From NCBI GenBank assembly GCA_003117195.1, contig BDSI01000051.1, positions 564,170-628,169 on the forward strand: DNA of 64,000 nt, given 5' to 3'. Below, piece after piece: positions 1-8,588 of the stretch. This DNA comes from Eudorina sp. 2006-703-Eu-15. Lineage: Eukaryota; Chlorophyta; Chlorophyceae; Chlamydomonadales; Volvocaceae. The translations under genes were made by a program, and so were the position numbers. Every line of letters starts with the position of its first letter. Position 1 is the first letter of the stretch. The notes under the pieces are model-generated. The model was not told where the DNA came from and made no database searches. It was given only the letters and a program-made list of their open reading frames with translations.

Positions 1-869
1 CGAGCAAAGTTCTAACTTTCATACACTCTAATATAAGTGTATTTGCTATGCATTACCGAGCTTCTGTGAGCTACACCTGAGCATGGGTCCTGCCCCCATA
101 ATTTTCAGAGAATGCCTTACGCCTTCACATGTTCATCGCTTTCATGTTTACAGAGCAAACGGCAGCTTCGCACGGTTGCGGGCGAGCAAGCATGGTCACT
201 CCAGGGGGCTCGTAGTGCCGTAGAGTCAATTGACTTTCACAGATCACAGTGGTTTACTCCATAGCACATATATAGTATGTCCCACCAATCTGCTACTTTG
301 TGAAGAAGAAGAGACTACAAGTTCGTAAGTCGCCTTCGTCCGCTTAGCTGCTTCGCAGTGTGGTTTCGGAAATCTTCAACTAGGAGGTAAGCCCCCGCGG
401 CATAGCATATATGAATAGTGTGCTGATTGACGGGATAGCGACGCCAGGAATATGGTTTCGCCGAGGCAAGTGATTCTCTGTCGAGACTTTCGATCCGTGT
501 TGTAGCCGCGATGTTCGCACGTTTGCAACAACCGATTGCCTGCATCCCGTCTCCCCCTTTAATTGATGCAGGGGAAGGTTTTGGAGTCTGTGGCGTCGAA
601 TGCTGAGTCAGCGCGGCTCAACGGTAGGCCATCTCAGGGACAGTTCCTGTATCCGCGTTTATCTGCCCACATGTAGAATGTATGTGCACTACAGAATTCA
701 CGGGTAACCTGCTAGCGGGGCGTTGCTTCGGGCAGTTCACCCAACGACTACTTTCGCAGTGTCCAATACAGTGTCCAATACGCAGTGTCCAATACACCTC
801 CCATTTACTCTTCTCCGGCGCTGACCCAACAGTGACAAGCGGCAGCAGCTCGCCTTCGTCCATAATTCA
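1..869. other. Upstream region, no gene recognised
   Basis: No supported exon was found here. Short open frames lack splice context and look random. The last few hundred bases probably hold the promoter and 5' UTR of the ORF that starts at 870; a short direct duplication of the motif GTGTCCAATAC lies around 758-797. Confidence 0.4.
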
Positions 870-2873
870 ATGCAGTCCTCGTCCGTCCAAAGTGGAGTTT
901 TTTCTGGGAACAACGGTCTGATGGCGGGGTCGGCGGCAACCCGGCAACTCATCACAGATGACCGCCTGCTGGCGGCGGCCCCAGCCGGAGTCTCAACCTA
1001 TCCTCCGCCTGCACCGGCGCCCATCAGTAAGGTCTCCGCCATCGCCACCGGCCACCAATACCCCTGCCCCGCCGGAACCTTGGCGCACCCCGGTGCCCCC
1101 GCACCGCGCGTGGACTGCTACATGCTGGAACCTCGAACAAGAGAGCTCGTCGAGCGGCAACACGTGGCATGTGTCCCACCGAGCGCGCTCGTGGGTGCAG
1201 CGCAAGACGACGGCGTGCTTGACTTCCTGAACTCTAACAGTTCGCAGCTGCAGTTTAACGTAGTGGGCCAGAAGCACCCGGCTCATGACCGCACCATTAC
1301 GACAGCCGTGGCCTCGAGCGCGTTCCAGAGCACTTATGGCCACGGCCCAGGCTGCTTCCCAGTGCCGCCGGGACTTGGGGCCGGCGGTAAGACATCTGAG
1401 ACATTCGGCGCTGTTCCCTTGGACCTCTGTGCACGAGCTGGACCGGAGGGGGCCCTGACGCGTACCTTCTTTGCGGCCGACAGCGGCGGTCCGTTGGGCG
1501 ACGCGGCTGCGGGTGCGGGAATGGGTACGGCTGCTGATGCGGGTGCTGGTGCTGCCCGTTTTGGTGACTTGGCGGTGGGTGGCGGGACGGGCCTCAACCA
1601 TATCCGGGACATCAAGCAGGTCAAGACTTCGGCCAGGCGCCAGCCCGAGGCAAAGGCTGAGACGGGGGCCAAGGAGCAGGCTATGGCCACGGGCACAGAC
1701 GTGGCGGCGGTCGGCGGCAAGCGACGGGCGCAGCAGCCGCCGGATGGCCAGGCCAGTCGTTCCAAGAAGGCGAAGGAGCAGGCTATGGCCACGGGCACAG
1801 ACGTGGCAGCGGTCGGCGGCAAGCGACGGGCGCAGCAGCCGCCGGATGGCCAGGCCAGTCGTTCCAAGAAGGCGAAGGAGGCGAAGAAGAACAATGCTCG
1901 TTCTGGCAAGTCGGGCGCTTCAAGGGACCCGGCGGCTCCTCAGCAGGACGGCAGCGCTGAGCGGGCACCCCGCCGGAACGCCTCCCACGCGGAGCGGACA
2001 TCAACCGAGAACCCTTTCATCGTGTTGAGAGGTATGGAGATTGACGCGACCTTTCTATTGAACGCGATGGCCGAGGCCGGCATCTCGCCACCCGGCGGCG
2101 CAGAAGGCAGTCCCCATCCTTCGACGGTGAGTCAACAACCTGTCGCTGGTGCCGGGTATTGGAGCGGAGACGCGGAGGCGGGGCAGGGTGAAGAAAGAGA
2201 ACGGGCAGGGCCGTGTGTTCACAAGGTCGTATTGTGTGGTGGCCACTGTGCAGAATGCGCCCGAAGCTTACTCGCGATTCCAACTTTCCTGAACAATGAA
2301 CAATACAGGACGAAGGGTCTTTTCACCAATAAGGTTACGGCTTTCGTTATCATTCGGTGCACATGCCTCTTTCACCGCCCTGCCAGACAGCATTTTGCTT
2401 CCGCGGGCTGCGCACTGCTCGACAGCCCTGCATACGTGTGCCTGCCGGTGCAGGGGGCGGCGCCCGCCCTCCACAGCGACTCCGATGCAGCCGCGACCTA
2501 CTCGTGTGCCGCCGTGAGCAGCACCAACGCCCCACCGCCATCTGGGGGCAGCAGCTTTTCGGTGCCCCGCTGCAGCACGGTTGGAGTCACTGCCATCAGC
2601 GCACGGCAGGGGGCGTCCCCGGTCACCCCGGCCTCGCGCCTGCTCGAGACTGGCTGGTCGTCGCCGCCGGACTACAGCGCTGGCGTCGCATACCCTGGCA
2701 GTCCGTACGCGGAAGAGATGACGACCCAGGAGGACAGCGACTGGGATCGGATTCTGGAAGAGACCCTGGAGGAAATCGACCGCATGTTCTTGAACCGCAT
2801 GTTCGTGCAGCCCAGTAGCCGCAGGTTGTATTTGGACTTTGCGGCGAACATCTGGCAGGAGATGTACGATTGA
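870..2873 (+). CDS. Unrecognised Ala/Gly-rich, probably nuclear protein
   Basis: A single open frame of 667 codons runs from the ATG at 870 to the TGA at 2871-2873. A clean intron is likely inside it: donor GTGAGT at 2127 and acceptor GCCGGTGCAG ending 2453. It is 327 nt, a multiple of three, so splicing removes 109 codons whose composition is unlike the flanks and leaves 558 residues. The protein is low complexity (Ala, Gly, Pro, Ser) with a Lys/Arg-rich centre containing KRRAQQPP and SRSKKAKE, resembling nuclear localisation signals. The C-terminus is different, acidic then aromatic (DSDWDRILEETLEEIDRMF), and looks like a short conserved helix. The basic centre is duplicated as two 34-residue copies. 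No known domain was recognised; a DNA-associated role is only an inference from the basic patches. It stands alone on the plus strand with a TGTAA motif 290 nt past the stop. Confidence 0.6.
   Translation: MQSSSVQSGVFSGNNGLMAGSAATRQLITDDRLLAAAPAGVSTYPPPAPAPISKVSAIATGHQYPCPAGTLAHPGAPAPRVDCYMLEPRTRELVERQHVACVPPSALVGAAQDDGVLDFLNSNSSQLQFNVVGQKHPAHDRTITTAVASSAFQSTYGHGPGCFPVPPGLGAGGKTSETFGAVPLDLCARAGPEGALTRTFFAADSGGPLGDAAAGAGMGTAADAGAGAARFGDLAVGGGTGLNHIRDIKQVKTSARRQPEAKAETGAKEQAMATGTDVAAVGGKRRAQQPPDGQASRSKKAKEQAMATGTDVAAVGGKRRAQQPPDGQASRSKKAKEAKKNNARSGKSGASRDPAAPQQDGSAERAPRRNASHAERTSTENPFIVLRGMEIDATFLLNAMAEAGISPPGGAEGSPHPSTVSQQPVAGAGYWSGDAEAGQGEERERAGPCVHKVVLCGGHCAECARSLLAIPTFLNNEQYRTKGLFTNKVTAFVIIRCTCLFHRPARQHFASAGCALLDSPAYVCLPVQGAAPALHSDSDAAATYSCAAVSSTNAPPPSGGSSFSVPRCSTVGVTAISARQGASPVTPASRLLETGWSSPPDYSAGVAYPGSPYAEEMTTQEDSDWDRILEETLEEIDRMFLNRMFVQPSSRRLYLDFAANIWQEMYD
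1671..1874 (+). repeat. 102-bp in-frame tandem duplication
   Basis: Two adjacent 102-bp copies start at 1671 and 1773, both beginning AAGGAGCAGGCTATGG. They differ at one base (GCGGCG versus GCAGCG in the first third), so the duplication is recent. It adds 34 residues in frame, including the basic KKAKE patch. Confidence 0.95.
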
Positions 2874-4506
2874 GATGCACAGTGACGTACGGAGATCGCG
2901 GTTTGGGTTAGGGCAGCACGAAGGCGGCGGGTGCCAGTCAGGCGCGGTCTAGCCGTACCTGTTGGGCCGCCCGATGCAGGTCGGATGACAATGCCACAAA
3001 GTAGCAGTTTTGACCTGGCCGCAGCTTAGATGCCGAGAGCGTGGACCGGTCGGGCGCGTGGACCGGTCGGGCGCATACACGTACAGCAGCGGGTGTTTGG
3101 GTCTCTGATACCCAGAGAGCGATGCCTAGAACGCGCTGCTGGACTGCTTAGTGTGTTTGGCCTGTAAACCGCCCGCATTGTGTGTATCTGTGTTATTTCT
3201 GAGCGCGCTTCGTGGGGATATGTGAATCCGAGAACGGCGCTCACGGTGGGGTCTGTTGATCCCGTTCCGTATTTTGTATGTCACTGCCTCGCTGTGATGA
3301 ATTCGACTCGCGTATGCCGATGTCAATCAGTTGGCAAACTGGGATAGGTTGCTGAGAGCGGCTCGCACCGTTGGGTCAAGCCGCCTTCATGTAACCGCAT
3401 TGTCTGTGTGTGTGTCGCATCGATTGGCACTGGGCACCCCTGAAGCCGGGTAATCACATCGGGAAGCGGCTTCCTTGGGGAATTGGTTTCGGCGCAGTTC
3501 GGCACAGGCTCAGGCCCTTGAGAGGAACAGACTCACCACAACCCCGGCACAGATTCGGACCGAGATACCGCACATCCATCCTAGTGCAACCCATGCCGGC
3601 AGGTAGGGCCGCCTGGACTGGGTCCGGCGGGCGGGGTTGTATGCTGTGTAAGCCGTGTGGATGGCTCCAAGGGGGGCCCGGACGGTCCGTATGCATGTGC
3701 CACACATGCGTTTCTCGGTGGATGGTACGCCACCACGCCACCACCCCGGGAGGGCCAAATCTTCTTCTTCTCGGCAGCGGGGGCAACCCAGCATTACACG
3801 TCTTAGTATTAAAACCACCCATCAGCAGAACCTCCAAACCGTACTTGTGGTGACCCCGCGGGTCGAACAGTATGAGACTGCATCTCAACATGCACTTCCG
3901 GGATGTTAATTAGCAGCTGGATGGTCAGGGACGGATGGCCTTCCCCGCACAATCATCCTGCTCACACCTGCGCGAGGCGCCTCATGCTTAGATGCGCACG
4001 GCCCGCCTCCACCTCTGCAGACATGTCACATTTGCCAAGCAAGAGGATCGTGTGTCATAACCGTATCTGTGCGAGGGCCGCACCCGCGTCGTTTGATGGG
4101 GCCGCCTCGATCCGTCCCGTAACAAGCGCTCGATCCCCCGCCTGCCGCCTCCAAATCCGAACCCCGATCCGAACGGACCAAACTAAGCCCGCCTTTCATA
4201 CCCGCCGCGCGCGTGCCCGTCGTGGCTTCGATGACATCGCCCCGGGGAGGTCCCATGACAAACATGAGTTGTACCACGGCAGCGTGTCGAAAGCATTTAA
4301 GCCCTGCAGAACACGTCTCTCAGCATTACCATCCAGACACACTTCGCACCGACGCATCAGCCGTCAAGTTGGGGAACACGCTCTGCACGTCGGCCATTGC
4401 CAGCGGTGCAAATAATAAGCGTTTCCCGGGGCTGCGGCTGAGCACCTCCGCGGGCGGCAGCGCACCTTGCTGGTTGGGCCGGTTGGGCCGCGCGGCCAGA
4501 CGAAAT
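2874..4506. other. Intergenic region
   Basis: This holds the 3' UTR of the ORF at 870-2873 and the promoter region of the wall-protein gene that starts at 4507. No exon with convincing splice sites or protein-like composition was seen on either strand. Confidence 0.45.
3163..3167 (+). terminator. TGTAA polyadenylation motif
   Basis: TGTAA, the usual volvocine polyadenylation signal, lies 290 nt after the stop of the ORF at 870-2873, a normal 3' UTR length for this group. Confidence 0.45.
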
Positions 4507-6359
4507 ATGCTCAGACGACGGCAATCGGCCTCATCGGCCGGCGCCGGCAGGGCTGCGCTGCTAGCGCTCCTGTCACTGCTGATGGCTGTCGGAATGTGCC
4601 CGCAAGGTGGGTACCGATGGATGGATGGGTGTACGCCTTCCGACGTTAGTTAGGCAGTTGGTGCGGTACCGTACGGGTGCCGTACGTCGATGTGTGTCGG
4701 TCGAGTGCTCCCAAAACAAAAGGTTTGGAGATTCCGACTCTGCTGCTGCCGCCGCCGCTGCTGCTACTTGTTGGATTGCATGTTTGTATGGCTCCTAGCA
4801 GTACGTACCGTCATGTGTGTCTTCGCGTATTGAATATGGGTGTTGTAGCACACGGATACACACACCGAATGACCACTCATCTGGATCGGCCGTTGCGCAT
4901 CTCAGGGGCAAGGGCACAGCCGTGGGACAAGCACAAGAGGTGGGACGAGAAGAAGAACGATCCGCCGTCGCCGCCTCCGCCGTCGCCCAAGCCACCGTCG
5001 CCACTCCCACCGTCGCCGCTGCCACCATCGCCGCTTCCACCGTCGCCGCTGCCACCGTCGCCGCTGCCACCGTCACCGCAGCCACCGTCGCCCCCGCCGT
5101 CACCTCCATCACCGCCGCCTCCGCCGCCTCCCCAGAAAAAGGTGCTTGGGTCTGACAAGGTGGCAACAAACCCAGACACTTCTTTCCGCCACAGCAACAC
5201 TGCGGAACTCGCGGCAGTCTCACTGTACATTCCTTGGATGATTGAGGATTGATGAGTCCGAAGACTTACTCTGGTATCGCGGAGCGCAGTAGCGTCACTT
5301 GTCCGCAAGCACGTGTGTTGACCCCATCCGCGTCACCAGCACTTCTCACTATCCGCATGTATGGATGCGTGCACCAGCAGTGCTGTACGACATGTACAGC
5401 ACGTATGATCGCGTGGACGCACGCACAAGCATGCGCATTCCGCTGTACGGCGCCGTACCGGTGTTGGTTCCACACTGTCCCAAACCTCCAGGCGTATCTC
5501 TTCTCATCCTTTGTGCCCTGCCGGCTGCGACCCCCTCCCTTGGAACTCCCTCCCACCTCCTTTATTGCCACACCCGCTTGCTAACCTCCGCCGCCTCCTC
5601 CAATGAGCTGCCCTCGTCGTCCCCGCCCGCCCTCGCCCCCTGCCTCCCCAGCCCGCGGTCCTCCCCGGCGGCAAGCTGCTGATCCTGGACCCCAGGGAGC
5701 TGCCCATCAAGTACCCCCGGGAGCCACAGTACTGGCTGGCGGACAGGGGCTGCTACTTCTACCCCGCCGACGGCACCTACTACTGGCCCGACAGGGACGT
5801 GTACCTCTGGCCGGCGGAGGGCAAGTTTTACTGGCCAGCCAGCGACATGTACTACTGGGCCACGGACAATGTCTACTACTGGGGGCAGATGGGAGTGTTC
5901 CTGTGGAATCCATTCTTTGGCGGCGGCGGCGGTGGTGGTGGTGGTGGCGGCGGCGGTGGCATGGGCGGCGGCAGCGGCGGTGGCATGGGCGGCGGCAGCG
6001 GCGGTGGCGTGGGCGGCGGCAGCGGCGGTGGCATGATCGGTGGCAGCGGCGGTGGCATGGGCGGCGGCAGCGGCGGTGGCATGGGCGGCGGCAGCGGCGG
6101 TGGCATGGGCGGTGGCATGGGCGGCGGCATGGGCGGTGGCATGGGCGGTGGCAGCGGCGGTGGCATGGGCGGCGGCAGCGGCGGTGGCATGGGCGGTGGC
6201 ATGGGCGGCGGCAGCGGCGGTGGCATGATCGGTGGCAGCGGCGGCGGCATGGGCGGCGGCAGCGGCGGTGGCATGGGCGGCGGCAGCGGCGGTGGCATGA
6301 TCGGTGGCATCGGCGGTGGTATGGGTGGCGGCGGCGGCGGCATGGGCGGTGGGAACTGA
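4507..6359 (+). CDS. Secreted Hyp-rich/Gly-rich matrix protein with aromatic octads (copy A)
   Basis: Three exons fit: 4507-4606, 4906-5141 and 5652-6359, introns in phases 1 and 0, giving 347 residues. Residues 1 to about 37 are a signal peptide (hydrophobic core LLALLSLLMAVG, cleavage expected after ARA). Residues 55-110 are an SPLPP/PPSPPP hydroxyproline-rich stalk typical of volvocine wall glycoproteins. Exon 3 begins PAVLPGGKLLILDP and then carries seven tandem octapeptides (about 138-193) with consensus x-Y-Y-W-P-x-D-G. The rest is a Gly-Met-Ser repeat of about 140 residues ending GGGMGGGN. Exon structure, phases and the octad exon match the gene at 8589-11824, but this copy has no counterpart of that gene's last two Cys-rich exons. 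A protein-like frame at 6601-6744 could be a missed terminal exon. Role inferred: structural, possibly tyrosine-crosslinked, component of the extracellular matrix. Confidence 0.75.
5727..5894 (+). repeat. Seven tandem aromatic octapeptide units (copy A)
   Basis: Seven 24-bp units encode octapeptides such as TYYWPDRD and VYLWPAEG. Position 2 is Tyr or Phe in every unit, position 3 is aromatic in six of seven, position 4 is Trp in five of seven, position 5 is often Pro and position 8 is Gly, Asp or Asn. The strict eight-residue period suggests a strand-turn repeat. Confidence 0.9.
5922..6350 (+). repeat. Gly-Met-Ser coding minisatellite
   Basis: Interleaved copies of GGCGGCGGCAGC, GGCGGTGGCATG and GGCATGATCGGT encode GGGM/GGGS/GGMI repeats. 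The plus strand is strongly G-rich, and runs of GG at short spacing could form quadruplexes. Confidence 0.9.
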
Positions 6360-7101
6360 AATACAATGGCGGCGGTATGGATGGCAGCAGCTGCGGCTAC
6401 AGCAGCGAAGCCAGGGGCGACGGCGGCATGGGCGGGCCAGGAGTGCCGGCATGGGTGCCGACCGGAAGGACGGGGACGGCAGCGGTCGGCAGAGGCGGTC
6501 CGCAAAAGTGGCTGGTGCATCAAAAGTGGCTGGTGCATGTCTGCCTGCCTTCCTTGGGAATATGCGCCTGGCTCGGTCGCCGGAGGTGCGGGGCGGAGAG
6601 GGGCTGGGGGTCTTGAACTGGATCAAGGCCAGCCGGATGTTGAGCCAGGACGAGACAGGCGCTTGGCTGGAAGTCGTCCCGGCCGGCGTGGAACCGTTCG
6701 CCCCGCTGGACCCTGTATGTCCCGCCATGCCCTCCGCTACATGACGGTGACGCACAAATGAGCACCGGTCGTCTTGCACGCGCGCAAGACGGCCGGCCGT
6801 CGTGCGCGTGTATGACGGGCACGTGCGCTCCTTCTCGATTTGTGTCCGGAGGCGAAATTTAATTCGTGATCTAGAGCCATTTGCCCGCGGGCAGCATGAG
6901 ATACCGACCGAATGAGTTCGAATCGTAGAGACCTCCGTTCCGTGATCCGACCTGATGTAGTTGTGACTTTATGAAGTTGTGATGTGATGGGGCCATACAT
7001 GGCGGGGCACGATGGAGACGAGCGCCTGATGCTGCGGACCAATCCGCACCTGCGGTAATGGCCCTGGCAGATGCCCGGACAGGAGGGGGCCGCCTCGGTA
7101 T

Positions 7102-7129
7102 CTGCGGTGCGGTGCGGTGCGGTGCGGTC
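7102..7129 (+). repeat. GCGGT pentanucleotide repeat
   Basis: About five tandem GCGGT units, a simple microsatellite. Confidence 0.85.
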
Positions 7130-7634
7130 GCATACCCTGCAGGCCCGGATGCACGACCTGCCGCACGCAAGACCCTCTATGAGAGTACGAGTAGGGACTT
7201 GAGCCCATTTGTCCATGCAACTATCAACAGTGGACGTGCGTCGGTGGTGAGATTCTATTATACCCAATGTAAAACCGACCGGGTGGACCGCCAGGTTTAT
7301 CTTCTTGCCCCGGCAGGTGCCTCGCGCGTGTTGGCATACATCGCGCGATACGACGGTTTCCAAGACAGTCAACAAAATGCACGTGAAGGTAGTGAATGAA
7401 CATTACAGCGGACCCCAAGGGGATCACGTGTCGTTTGGGTGCGGTTGCCTGGGTACGTAGCCAGGCGACCACGCATCGATCCCCAGCCGGCGGCGGCGCA
7501 CCCTTCCGTAGGTACCGTCCTGAACTCCTACCGTCCTACGTGGTGCCTAATGTGCCACCAGCGGGAAGACAGCTAGTCAAGCAAGAACGGCGTGAAGCGG
7601 GTTGAGTAAACCGCGGGTATATGCAAACAGCACA

Positions 7635-7721
7635 AGCGGCCACGGATCGGGGGTCAGGGCCCTGAGAAAATTCGTCTTTTTGGGGTCCAGGGCGGGCCCT
7701 GACCCCCTATCCGTGGCCGCT
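7635..7721 (+). ncRNA. Long near-perfect hairpin, possible small-RNA precursor
   Basis: Arms 7635-7662 and 7694-7721 pair over 28 bp with a single mismatch; the loop is 31 nt. The left arm contains GCGGCCACGGATCGGGGGTC and the right arm its complement. The arm length and loop fit an algal microRNA-type precursor. A transposon-terminus palindrome or unrelated inverted repeat is equally possible from sequence alone; the RNA call is an inference. Confidence 0.4.
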
Positions 7722-8588
7722 GCCTTACGGTCTAACTACCATGCATGATTGGACCAGGGGTTGGACCTGTGTTTGATACCAAGGCTTGAACGCACCTCGC
7801 ACCTCACGAGCTTCATTTACGAGAGGGTGAAATGTCTTGCGTGGTGAACTTCGTTCCAGTCTGAGATCAACCTTTGTTTTCACATGCACATGCCGTTGCA
7901 GCTGATAACGGTTGTCTCAGCCCAGAATACGAGCTGCGTTCGTTTTTCCGGGGCGTTGCCACTTCATCCGACAGGTACGAAGTTTGTTTTGACCTTCGTA
8001 AGTTGATCCGACAGGTCTAAGGTTTCCTCCAGCCATTATACGAACGTCAGTACGAACATCCCATCGAAGGACTGAACCCCCTGTTCTTGCTCCTCGGATG
8101 CCCGTCGAAGGAATTTGCTTGGGGCGGTGAGGCAGAAGGCTCACAGGCAGGTGGGGATTGAATGTATGACGGTGTGCTACTTCTGGCTCCTTCGACGGGT
8201 CGTGCTCAGCCACGTACGTACGTGCCGTGCTGCGTTCGTTCGTTCGGCCTGTCCCATATGCACCTCGGCATACGTACGGACGGGGCGTTCGTTGCCTTTC
8301 AAACTGCGTTCCATCCACCCGTCAAATGAAAGCATAGCATTCAACGACCGACTGTCGATCTGGCCGAGCGACGGAAAAATTTTGCTGCGCGTGTCACCAG
8401 CAGCAGCAGCTGGCTCCAAAAGCTACATAGCTGCATCCCGTTGCATGAGTGCGCGCGGCATTGTGCGTTCGCAACAGCAGCAACAGCTGCCCATTAACGA
8501 TTAGCCGGGGACCGTCGCCTGACCGCCTCCTGCGGCACTCGCGCTCGTTCTAGGCAGCGGCCGGTACCCGCTAGCAGTGCACCTACTC

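Larger units (their letters stand above)
6360..8588. other. Region between the two matrix-protein genes
   Basis: Mostly non-coding. One segment, 6601-6744 on the plus strand, reads as a protein-like frame (LNWIKASRMLSQDETGAW and on to a TGA) with high GC3. It could be a terminal exon of copy A joined by an unrecognised splice, or a relic. The segment also holds a pentanucleotide repeat and a long hairpin, listed separately. Confidence 0.4.

Noticed and set aside
5562..6779. Long minus-strand frames of His/Ala/Thr or Pro/Met repeats
   Set aside because: They are antisense translations of the Gly-rich minisatellite of the plus-strand matrix gene; only the plus frame continues from a signal peptide and the octad domain.
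8115..8504. 129-residue plus-strand frame upstream of copy B
   Set aside because: Random-like composition, no splice context, and immediately upstream of a well-defined signal-peptide start; probably promoter and 5' UTR.
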